Positions 36,314-43,416 of a DNA stretch of 64,000 nt are shown piece after piece. Numbering within the stretch: position 1 is the stretch's first letter; each line of letters opens with the position of its first letter. Both the position numbers and the translations under genes were made by a program. This DNA is from an uncultured Coriobacteriaceae bacterium (GTDB taxonomy: Bacteria; Actinomycetota; Coriobacteriia; Coriobacteriales; Atopobiaceae), in the NCBI GenBank assembly GCA_902791035.1, contig CADAUA010000007.1, forward strand, positions 1 to 64,000, written 5' to 3'. Under the pieces are notes generated by a model that worked only from the letters and a program-made list of their open reading frames with translations, was not told where the DNA came from and searched no databases.

Positions 36314-37927
36314 ATGCAGCCTGTACTGAACGTGGAGGACGTCAAGCGCGTGGAGGTGGCCCTCACGCGCGTGGGCATATCGGTCTCCGAGCTCATGCAC
36401 CGCGCCGGCATAGCCGTGGCGCAGGAGACGCTCGAGATGGGCGACGTGTCCAACGTCGTGGTGCTCGCCGGCATGGGCAACAACGGCGGCGATGGCTGGG
36501 TGGCGGCCGAGGCCCTGCGCTCGCGCGGCCTCAACGTCAAGGTCGTGACCCCCATAGACCCCGACCAGATCTCCGGCGACCTGGCGCGCCAGGTGGCCCA
36601 GAGCGCCCTGCGCGCGGGCGTGTCCATGCTGGTGGGCCCCTCGCGCGACGAGCTGGAGGCCCTTCTTGCCACGACCGACGTGGTGATAGACGCCATGCTG
36701 GGCACGGGCTTCCACGGCGACGTGCGCCCGCCCTTCGACATCTGGATCGACTGCCTTAACGCGTCCGGCGCGCCCGTGGTGTCCGTGGACGTGCCGAGCG
36801 GCCTCTCCGCCCAGACGGGCCACGCGGGCTCGAGCTGCGTCCAGGCCGACATGACGGTCACCATGATCGCGGTCAAGCCCGGCCTCCTCTCCGACGAGGG
36901 CCGCGACATGTGCGGCTCCATCGTGTGCGAGCCCCTGGCCGAGCAGACCGACCGCCTGGTGGTGGATGCTGACCCCGTGGCTTGGCGGACCGACCTGGAG
37001 GACTACACGGCCGTCATGCTGCCGCCCACCTTGGCGGTAGACAAGTACGCGCGCGGCTCCGTGCTCGTGGTGGGCGGATCGTCGCGCTACCCGGGCGCCG
37101 CCATCATGGCGGCCCGCGCGGCCGCCCGTGCCGGAGCCGGCTACGTGACCCTGGCCGTGCCCGCGGCCGTCGTGCCCGTGGTGCAGGCCCACATGATGGA
37201 GATCCCCGTGGTGGGCCTCCCGTGCGACTCGGAGGGCGTCTTTACGAACGAGGCCCGTGTGATGGCCCAGAAGCTGGCTGCCAAGAACTCGGCCACCCTG
37301 GTGGGGCCGGGCATGGGGGTCACCTCGGGGAGCGTGTCTGTCGTGTCGGGCCTTCTCTCGGAGGACGTGCCCCTGGTGGTGGACGCCGACGGCCTCAACT
37401 GCCTGGCGCGCCTGACCTCGGGGCGGCTCTACGAGTTCCCGGAGCTCCTCCGCCGCGACAAGCCCCTCGTGCTCACGCCGCACCGCCGCGAGCTCGCGCG
37501 GCTGGTCAACCGCTCGGACAACCCGCCCGACTCCCTGGTGGACCAGCTGGAGTCGGCCCGCAAGGTCATCTGGGAGGTCGGCGGCTCCGAGCTCTGCATC
37601 GTGACCAAGGGCACGGCCACGGGCTGCGTGGGCGTGGACCAGGCCGTCCTGCCCAAGCCGGGGCCGGCGGCACTGGCCACCGCGGGCTCGGGCGACGTGC
37701 TGGCCGGCCTCATGGTCTCGCAGCTGGCCCAGAAGGTCGGCAAGGTCGATGACCTGCCCATGCTCTGTGCCCTGGCCTGCGAGATCCACGGCTACGCTGG
37801 CGCGTTGGCGGCAGAGCGCTACGGCTCGCGCGGCGTGATGGCGGGCGACGTGATCGAGGTGCTGGGCATCGCCACCGATGCGGTGGAGGAGCTCGCCGCT
37901 GGCCAGGTGGAGGACGACGAGGAGTAG
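36314..37927 (+). CDS. nnr: Bifunctional NAD(P)H-hydrate epimerase / ADP-dependent dehydratase
   Basis: This 537-residue protein repairs hydrated NAD(P)H. The N-terminal YjeF_N epimerase domain (ELMHRAGIAVAQE, VVLAGMGNNGGDGWVAAEAL, VIDAMLGTG) is joined to the ribokinase-like dehydratase domain (SVLVVGGSSRYPGAAIMAARAAARAGAGYV, ATAGSGDVLAGLM). Both active regions look intact. ATG 36314 is used; an in-frame GTG at 36296 overlapping acpS lacks a ribosome binding site. The order acpS-nnr-alr is conserved in actinobacteria. Confidence 0.95.
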   Translation: MQPVLNVEDVKRVEVALTRVGISVSELMHRAGIAVAQETLEMGDVSNVVVLAGMGNNGGDGWVAAEALRSRGLNVKVVTPIDPDQISGDLARQVAQSALRAGVSMLVGPSRDELEALLATTDVVIDAMLGTGFHGDVRPPFDIWIDCLNASGAPVVSVDVPSGLSAQTGHAGSSCVQADMTVTMIAVKPGLLSDEGRDMCGSIVCEPLAEQTDRLVVDADPVAWRTDLEDYTAVMLPPTLAVDKYARGSVLVVGGSSRYPGAAIMAARAAARAGAGYVTLAVPAAVVPVVQAHMMEIPVVGLPCDSEGVFTNEARVMAQKLAAKNSATLVGPGMGVTSGSVSVVSGLLSEDVPLVVDADGLNCLARLTSGRLYEFPELLRRDKPLVLTPHRRELARLVNRSDNPPDSLVDQLESARKVIWEVGGSELCIVTKGTATGCVGVDQAVLPKPGPAALATAGSGDVLAGLMVSQLAQKVGKVDDLPMLCALACEIHGYAGALAAERYGSRGVMAGDVIEVLGIATDAVEELAAGQVEDDEE

Positions 37928-38029
37928 GCGCGGGACGAGCGCGGCTCGGGACGGATGGCCTTGTTCGCCTATGTGCAGGATCGCGCGTGCAAGGCGCTTT
38001 GGAGGAACGGCTCTATGGAGGGGACCCGA

Positions 38030-39190
38030 ATGAGCGGGGTGCAGTGTCCGGACAACAGGTGGTCGTGGGTCGAGATAGACCTCTCTGCCCTCAGACGGAA
38101 CGCCAGGGCGTTCCGCGAGCAGATCAACCGCGGTACGCAGATGATGGCCGTGATCAAGTCCGACGCCTATGGGCATGGGGCCGTGGCCTGCGCCAAGGTG
38201 CTCCACTCGGCGGGTTTCTCGCAGTTCGCGGTGGCCACGGTCGACGAGGGCGTGGCCCTGCGCAAGGCCGGGATAGACTGGCCCATCCTGATCCTCTCCG
38301 AGCCGCCCGCAACGGCCGTGCCCACGCTCGTGGAATACGACATCATGCCCTCCGTGTACACGGTGGACTTCGCCCTGGCGCTAGGCGAGGCCGCCGCGGC
38401 GGCGGGCAAGGTGGCCAAGTACCACCTGGCGCTCGACACCGGCATGACGCGCATCGGCGTGCGCCGCGAGGACGTGGTGGACGTGCGCCGCGCCATCGAC
38501 TTCCACCGGGGGCTCGAGTGCGCGGGCACCTTCACCCACTTCGCCACGGCGGACGAGCCGGGCGACTGGGACTTCGAACTGCAGCGGAGCCGCTTCGACG
38601 AGGCCGTGGCCGCCCTGCGCGGGGCCGGCCTGGAGACGGGCCTCGTGCACTGCGACAACACCCCCGGCACCATCCTCCACAAGGACTGCCAGTACGACAT
38701 GTGCCGCGTGGGCATAGGCCTCTACGGCCTGCAGCCCGCCGAGTCCACGGCGCCGCGGATCAGCCTGGAGCCCGTGATGAGCGTGCGCGGCCGCGTGACG
38801 CGCGTGGTGTACCCGCAGGTGGGCGACGGCGTGGGCTACGGCCTCACGTGGCGGGTCCCGCGCCGGGGCGTCCAGGTGGCCACCGTGCCCATCGGCTATG
38901 CGGACGGCCTCTCGCGCGCCCTCTCCAACCGCATGGACGTGATCGTGGCCGGTCGGCGCTGCCGCCAGGTGGGCCGGATCTGCATGGACCAGTTCATGTT
39001 TGCCAACGACGTGAACGAGGCCAAGGTGTACAAGCCCGTCGGTCCCATCGAGTACGGCGACCTGGTGACCGTGATGGGCCGCGACGGCGACGAGGAGATC
39101 ACGGCCGACGAGCTGGCGGGCCTTCTCGACACGATCAACTACGAGGTCGTGTGCGACTTTGGCCTGAGGCTCCAGCGGGTCTACGTCTGA
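38030..39190 (+). CDS. alr: Alanine racemase
   Basis: Alr makes D-alanine for peptidoglycan. The 386-residue protein has the PLP lysine Lys43 in AVIKSDAYGHG, DTGMTRIGVR in the barrel, and the C-terminal domain with the second catalytic Tyr in GDGVGYGLTW. ATG 38030 with GGAGGGG upstream is chosen; ATG 38015, also with a GGAGG nine bases before it, would add five residues. The TGA stop overlaps the ATG of the longer form of the next gene by one base. Confidence 0.96.
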   Translation: MSGVQCPDNRWSWVEIDLSALRRNARAFREQINRGTQMMAVIKSDAYGHGAVACAKVLHSAGFSQFAVATVDEGVALRKAGIDWPILILSEPPATAVPTLVEYDIMPSVYTVDFALALGEAAAAAGKVAKYHLALDTGMTRIGVRREDVVDVRRAIDFHRGLECAGTFTHFATADEPGDWDFELQRSRFDEAVAALRGAGLETGLVHCDNTPGTILHKDCQYDMCRVGIGLYGLQPAESTAPRISLEPVMSVRGRVTRVVYPQVGDGVGYGLTWRVPRRGVQVATVPIGYADGLSRALSNRMDVIVAGRRCRQVGRICMDQFMFANDVNEAKVYKPVGPIEYGDLVTVMGRDGDEEITADELAGLLDTINYEVVCDFGLRLQRVYV

Positions 39191-39243
39191 TGGCGGCCCG
39201 ACGCGCCCGCGAGCGCGCCTCGCTCCTTGATGCGGAGGGCAAG

Positions 39244-39855
39244 ATGGGTGTGATGCAGATACCGGGGCACGACCACCAGCGGCCGCGCGAGGTGACCCTG
39301 CGGGAGATCCAGGACGTGCTGGGCAACTGCCAGCGGTGCGTCCTGGGGCAGACGAGGACGCACATCGTGTTTGGCGTGGGAAACCCGAGGGCACGCGTGA
39401 TGTTCATCGGCGAGGGACCCGGGCGCAACGAGGACCTGCAGGGCGAGCCCTTCGTGGGTGCTGCGGGACACAAGCTGGACTCGCTCCTGTCGCTCGCGGG
39501 CCTCACGCGCGAGGAGATCTACATCGCGAACGTGGTCAAGTGCCGTCCGCCCGGAAACCGCAACCCCCGCCCGGAGGAGATCCAGGCCTGCTCGCCCTTC
39601 CTGCGTGAGCAGATCCGCAGTATCTGGCCCGACGTGCTAGTGTGCCTGGGCAACTTCGCCTCGCAGTTCGTGCTGCGCACGGACGCCGGGGTCACGTCGC
39701 TGCGGGGGCGCCTGCACCAGACGGGGCACTTCGTGGTGTGTCCCACCTTCCACCCGGCGGCCTGCATCTACCACCAGGAGTGGCAGCCCCTGCTGGAGAG
39801 CGACCTGCGCATGGTGGGGGAGTGGCTGCGCACCCACCCCGAGGCCGAGAAGTAG
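39244..39855 (+). CDS. Type-4 (4Fe-4S) uracil-DNA glycosylase
   Basis: The enzyme removes uracil from DNA. Four cysteines in the family pattern hold a 4Fe-4S cluster: CQRC at 29-32, then the pair in KCRPPGNR and IQACSPF sixteen residues apart. The motifs GEGPGRNEDLQGEPFVGAAG and the C-terminal TFHPAACIY are typical. ATG 39244 (203 residues) is preferred because GGAGG lies five bases before it; ATG 39190, which overlaps the alr stop, gives 221 residues and has no site. It is an extra gene within the usual alr-tsaE order. Confidence 0.92.
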   Translation: MGVMQIPGHDHQRPREVTLREIQDVLGNCQRCVLGQTRTHIVFGVGNPRARVMFIGEGPGRNEDLQGEPFVGAAGHKLDSLLSLAGLTREEIYIANVVKCRPPGNRNPRPEEIQACSPFLREQIRSIWPDVLVCLGNFASQFVLRTDAGVTSLRGRLHQTGHFVVCPTFHPAACIYHQEWQPLLESDLRMVGEWLRTHPEAEK

Positions 39856-39859
39856 CGTG

Positions 39860-39907
39860 TGTCACAGAAGTGTCGGTGTCACAGAAGTGTCAGTCACTTT
39901 TGTGACA
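39860..39907. repeat. Dispersed palindrome with duplicated left half, upstream of tsaE
   Basis: TGTCACAGAAGTGTC occurs at 39860-39874 and again, two bases later, at 39877-39891. A central A and the right half GTCACTTTTGTGACA (39893-39907) complete the palindrome. The layout matches the copy before glmS almost base for base. It ends 23 bases before tsaE. Confidence 0.75.
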
Positions 39908-39930
39908 TTGCATAATTGATGGAGGTCGAG

Positions 39931-40413
39931 ATGATCGTCACGCGGTCGGCGGACCAGACCATCGCGGTGGGGCGCCAGCTGGGCGGCCTTCTCCGTGCGG
40001 GCGATGTGCTGGTGCTCACGGGAGACCTGGGTGCCGGCAAGACCCAGCTCACCAAGGGCATAGCCCAGGGCATGGGCGTGGCCGACGACGTGACCAGCCC
40101 CACCTTTACCATCGAGATGGTCTACGAGGGCACCGAGCTCCCCCTCTACCACTTCGACCTCTACCGGCTGGACGACCCCGACCAGCTGGAGGACACGGGG
40201 CTCTTCGACGTGCTGGGCGCGGACGGCGTCTGCGTGATCGAGTGGGGCGAGCAGTTCGCGGACCAGATAGGTCCCGAGCGGCTGGATGTCTTCGTGACCC
40301 GCCTGGACGACGAGGCTGCCCCCGGCCAGGAGCCCCCGCGCCAGGTGCGCCTGGTGGCCCACGATGTGCGGGGCCAGGAGCTTGCCGCCGCGCTGGAGGC
40401 TGTGGCGGGCTAG
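39931..40413 (+). CDS. tsaE: tRNA threonylcarbamoyladenosine biosynthesis ATPase TsaE
   Basis: TsaE is the ATPase that powers turnover of the TsaB-TsaD complex making t6A37 in tRNAs that read ANN codons. The 160-residue protein has Walker A GDLGAGKTQ near 31, the SPTFTIEMVYEG segment, HFDLYRL and the conserved W in IEWGEQF. GGAGGT lies four bases before ATG 39931. In actinobacteria tsaB follows directly; here 10.8 kb of other DNA separates it from the tsaB-rimI-tsaD gene. Confidence 0.96.
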   Translation: MIVTRSADQTIAVGRQLGGLLRAGDVLVLTGDLGAGKTQLTKGIAQGMGVADDVTSPTFTIEMVYEGTELPLYHFDLYRLDDPDQLEDTGLFDVLGADGVCVIEWGEQFADQIGPERLDVFVTRLDDEAAPGQEPPRQVRLVAHDVRGQELAAALEAVAG

Positions 40414-40432
40414 GTGAGACGCGACCGGTGGG

Positions 40433-40571
40433 GGTGGTCCCCCGCGGGGGACTACCTAACGTCGTTATCCCCCGGAATCCGGTCGAACCACCCGGACATC
40501 AAGGGTAGGTGGTCCCCTGAGAAGGACCACCCTCGGGTCCCGGTGGGGGTGGTCCCCCGGGGAGGACTACC
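40433..40571. repeat. 115-bp hairpin repeat, left array (array A)
   Basis: Three 24-base hairpins with arms GGTGGTCC and GGACTACC (or GGACCACC) start at 40433, 40508 and 40548. The steps of 75 and 40 bases equal those of the longer array at 50.55-51.04 kb, and the spacers (TCGTTATCCCC...GGACATCAAGGG and CTCGGGTCCCGG) match too. It begins 20 bases after tsaE. The rest of the 338-base gap up to the kinase gene holds a CCCCCGGGGG palindrome near 40611 and a likely promoter. Confidence 0.9.
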
Positions 40572-40664
40572 TTCGGCCTCCGTGGAAAGCGTACAAAGCG
40601 CCCCCGGGGGACCGTCCTTGTCAGAATCCTTCGCGTCTCGGTGCTCCGTGCGCAATCGGGTCGA

Positions 40665-40673
40665 TGCTATGAT
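40665..40673 (+). promoter_or_regulatory. Extended -10 promoter element before HK3
   Basis: TGCTATGAT fits the extended -10 form TGnTATNNT and lies 79 bases before the HK3 start in a locally AT-rich stretch. A similar TGCTATAGT stands at 53863. Confidence 0.45.
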
Positions 40674-40751
40674 TTTGTCTCGGCATGAATTCTGGGGGAT
40701 TTGGGATATAAGCATGGCCGTATGCGTACCCATTAATTTGGGGAGAAGGGC

Positions 40752-42119
40752 ATGACGGAGGTTCTGCACGAGCTCCTCTATGACGTCATCGGCGTCTACA
40801 ACATGGCCTACGCAGCCGTGCTGGTGGCCTTCCTCTCGCGACTCGGCGTGGCGGCCGCTGACCGCGCGGCCCGGCTGTCCACGTTCGTCCGCCGCTACCT
40901 GGTGGCCCTGGGCTTGGTCTGGGCCCTGGGCATCCTGACCGACGCGATCTTCCCCAATTCCATCGCCTGGACCATTCTGCCCGCCGTGGCTTGCGCCTGC
41001 GTCTTTCGCGACCTGCCCCTGCCGCTGAGGGTGGCGCGCACCTCTCTTGCCATGTGTTCCTGGATGTACTCGCTGGCCATCGCCGAGGCCACCACGCACG
41101 CCTTTGGCGGTGGCATCGTGGTCGCGGGGCTCGTCTCCCTTGTCTACGTCCTGGGCATGCTGGCCATCGTAATGGGCTTCGAGCGTCAGGAGTCGCTCGA
41201 CGAGGGCACGGTCAACATGACCTCCGTCATCCCGGTGCTCGTGGTGTGCGCCTCCGGTCTGGCGGCGCGTGCCATCCTGATCCTCCGGTCCGACTTTGGG
41301 GTGTCGCCCTACTCGGTAAGCACCCTGGAGAGCCTGCTTACCTGCTTCAACGGGCAGATCGCCGAGCTCGTGGTCTGGTGGGCCATCCTGCGGCAGCTCC
41401 GCGAGGTGGCGGAGCGCGACCGGCTGGTGGCCGAGCGGCGGGTCATGGCAAGCCGCATGGAGGCCATGGAGGCCTACCGCGCAAACGCAGACAGCCTCCA
41501 CAAGCTGCGTCACGAGGTCAAGAACCAGTACGCCTACATCCGGATGCTCCTGGAGCGCGGCGACTACCAGAAGGCCCAGGAGTTCTTCGGCCAGATGTCC
41601 ATGAGCGCCAACCCCACCTTCAGTCGCGTGAACTCGGGCAACCAGCTGGTGGACGACATCGTGAACCTGGAGCTGGACAAGGCGCGCAACGCTGGGGTGA
41701 CCGTGAACTCCCGCATCGCCGTGCCGGCAGCGCTTCCCGTGGAGGAAATCGACCTCTGCTCCCTCCTCATGAACATGCTGGACAACGCCATCGAGGCCTG
41801 TGCCGATGACGGCCCCAAGGAGCCGGGCAAGAGGGGCACGGACCCCAAGGACGCTGAACCCAAGGACACGGGTGACAAGACCATCGACCTGCGCATGGTC
41901 CTCGACCAGGGGGCGCTTGTCGTTGTGGTGGCCAATCCCGCGGCCCAGGCGCCCGACGTGGCCGCCGACGGCCGTCTGCGCACCACCAAGGGCGACGAGG
42001 ACCTGCACGGCTACGGCACCTCGGTCATCCGGTCCGTGGCCGAGAAGTACCACGGCCTCACGGACTTCTCGTTTGCGGACGGCGTCTTTACGGCCAAGGC
42101 CATGCTGGTGGTGAGCTAG
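40752..42119 (+). CDS. GHKL-type sensor histidine kinase (HK3)
   Basis: The 455-residue AgrC-like kinase has six membrane helices in its first 205 residues, a phospho-accepting His in KLRHEVKNQYAYIR near 255, an intact N-box MLDNAIEA and a G-box region GYGTSVIRSVAEKYHG. Unlike HK1 and HK2 all kinase motifs are present. The stretch between N-box and G-box carries an extra charged loop (DDGPKEPGKRGTDPKDAEPKDTGDK). GGGGAGAAGG lies before ATG 40752. It is followed by RR3 and two GH3 genes. Confidence 0.93.
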   Translation: MTEVLHELLYDVIGVYNMAYAAVLVAFLSRLGVAAADRAARLSTFVRRYLVALGLVWALGILTDAIFPNSIAWTILPAVACACVFRDLPLPLRVARTSLAMCSWMYSLAIAEATTHAFGGGIVVAGLVSLVYVLGMLAIVMGFERQESLDEGTVNMTSVIPVLVVCASGLAARAILILRSDFGVSPYSVSTLESLLTCFNGQIAELVVWWAILRQLREVAERDRLVAERRVMASRMEAMEAYRANADSLHKLRHEVKNQYAYIRMLLERGDYQKAQEFFGQMSMSANPTFSRVNSGNQLVDDIVNLELDKARNAGVTVNSRIAVPAALPVEEIDLCSLLMNMLDNAIEACADDGPKEPGKRGTDPKDAEPKDTGDKTIDLRMVLDQGALVVVVANPAAQAPDVAADGRLRTTKGDEDLHGYGTSVIRSVAEKYHGLTDFSFADGVFTAKAMLVVS

Positions 42120-42334
42120 GCGGGAGCGCTGGGCGTGTGCGGTGTCGGTGAACGGCGCGAACGTCCGCCGCCAAGACGTGGCCGCTCGCGGCGATTGTTT
42201 CGGTGTTCATGACAAGAAGGGCGCCATACGTGCGCAGGGCCCTTCTTCCCGCCGACCGTTTGCCGACGGGCGCTGGTATGCTTGCCTGCAGGGATGCGCC
42301 GTGGCCCCGCTGGCCGCGGCAGGGGGAGAATGTC

Positions 42335-43069
42335 ATGCTTCGCTTCAACGTAGCCGTGTGCGATGACGAGCGCTTTGCCGCGGACGCCATAACGGACGCC
42401 GCGCAGGCGGCCTTCGCGCGTGCCGGCGCGCACGCGGAGGTGGAGACCTTCACCAGCATGGATGCCCTGGCCCGTCGCCTGGCCACGGCCGGCTTCGACC
42501 TCATCTTCCTGGACATAGAGATGCCCGGCATGGACGGGATCCGCTTTGGCCAGGCCCTGCGCGACCTGGGTGTGGGAACGGACATCATGTTCGTGTCCAA
42601 CAGCGACGACCGGGTGTTCGAGTCCTTGTCGGTGCGGCCGGCGGCCTTTGTGCGCAAGAGCCACTTCAACGAGGACATGGCCGCGGCGGTGGCGCGCTTC
42701 GTCAAGTCGCGGCGCAAGGCCAGCGCCTCGCGTGTGGTCACGATGAAGATTGGCCACTCCATGGCCACCTACGCGGTGGACGACATTCGCTATGTGGAGG
42801 CCAGGGGCCGCGACAAGATCGTCCACTTGGTGGGCGGGCGCACGGAGCGGGTGACCACCACCCTGGACGAGCTCACCGAGAAGCTGGAGCCCTTTGGCTT
42901 CTGCCGCTGCCACAAGGGCTTTCTGGTCAACTTTGCCCACGTGACGCAGATTGGGCCGGACGGTTTCAAGATGGGGGAGGAGACCATCCCCATAGGCCGG
43001 TCGCGTGCCTTTGACGTCAAGGTGGCCTACCTGGACTACCTGCAGGACAAGAACGTCTCCATGCTCTAG
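42335..43069 (+). CDS. LytTR-family response regulator (RR3)
   Basis: The 244-residue regulator begins LRFNVAVCDDERFAADA, has its phosphorylatable Asp in LIFLDIEMPGMDG, and a LytTR domain from about 145 (YAVDDIRYVEARGRDKIVHLVGG, then FCRCHKGFLVNFAHVTQI). ATG 42335 follows GGGGGAG. It lies 215 bases after HK3, a longer gap than for the other two pairs. The two GH3 genes downstream are the obvious candidates for control; a pair of LytTR-like half sites lies 116 bases after its stop. Confidence 0.93.
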   Translation: MLRFNVAVCDDERFAADAITDAAQAAFARAGAHAEVETFTSMDALARRLATAGFDLIFLDIEMPGMDGIRFGQALRDLGVGTDIMFVSNSDDRVFESLSVRPAAFVRKSHFNEDMAAAVARFVKSRRKASASRVVTMKIGHSMATYAVDDIRYVEARGRDKIVHLVGGRTERVTTTLDELTEKLEPFGFCRCHKGFLVNFAHVTQIGPDGFKMGEETIPIGRSRAFDVKVAYLDYLQDKNVSML

Positions 43070-43082
43070 GGGGAAGAGGCCC

Positions 43083-43186
43083 GGGCACCAGGGGGTATTC
43101 CCCTAGTGTCCGAAATCGGGCGGAGGGGAGTACCCCCTGGTGCCCGCCCCCTGGTGCCCGCCCCCTGGTGCCCGCCCCCTGGTGCC
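43083..43186. repeat. Long hairpin followed by 14-bp tandem repeats
   Basis: A 22-base arm starting GGGCACCAGGGGG (43083-43104) pairs with the arm 43124-43145 with one G-T pair; the loop contains a further CCGA/TCGG. The right arm leads into four copies of a 14-base unit (NRCCCCCTGGTGCC) at 43131, 43145, 43159 and 43173, so several copies could pair with the single left arm. It starts 14 bases after RR3. Confidence 0.85.
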
Positions 43187-43216
43187 GCCGTTCGCGACGC
43201 AAAGTCCGCCGTTCGT
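43185..43216 (+). promoter_or_regulatory. Candidate LytTR binding site upstream of GH3-3
   Basis: CCGCCGTTCG is repeated exactly at 43185-43194 and 43206-43215. The 21-base period and the CNGTTNR core are those known for LytTR (AgrA-type) direct repeats. It lies about 200 bases before the GH3-3 start and directly after the RR3 gene. The rest of this 347-base gap contains no gene. Confidence 0.5.
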
Positions 43217-43416
43217 TACATTCCCGCGCTTTGTGCGACGCACGTCCGGCGTTGGTGGCCGCGACGCCAAAGCTGGCTGAAAGCCCCCGTATCTTATGCC
43301 TCAAGGAATCGCCCCATGCGATCCCTCCCTTCCCATTGCCCGGTCCTTCGGGGCCGGGCTTTGCGGGACAGGGCTGGATGTGGGGCTGCGAAGCAGATGT
43401 GGGGAAGGGGAACCAA

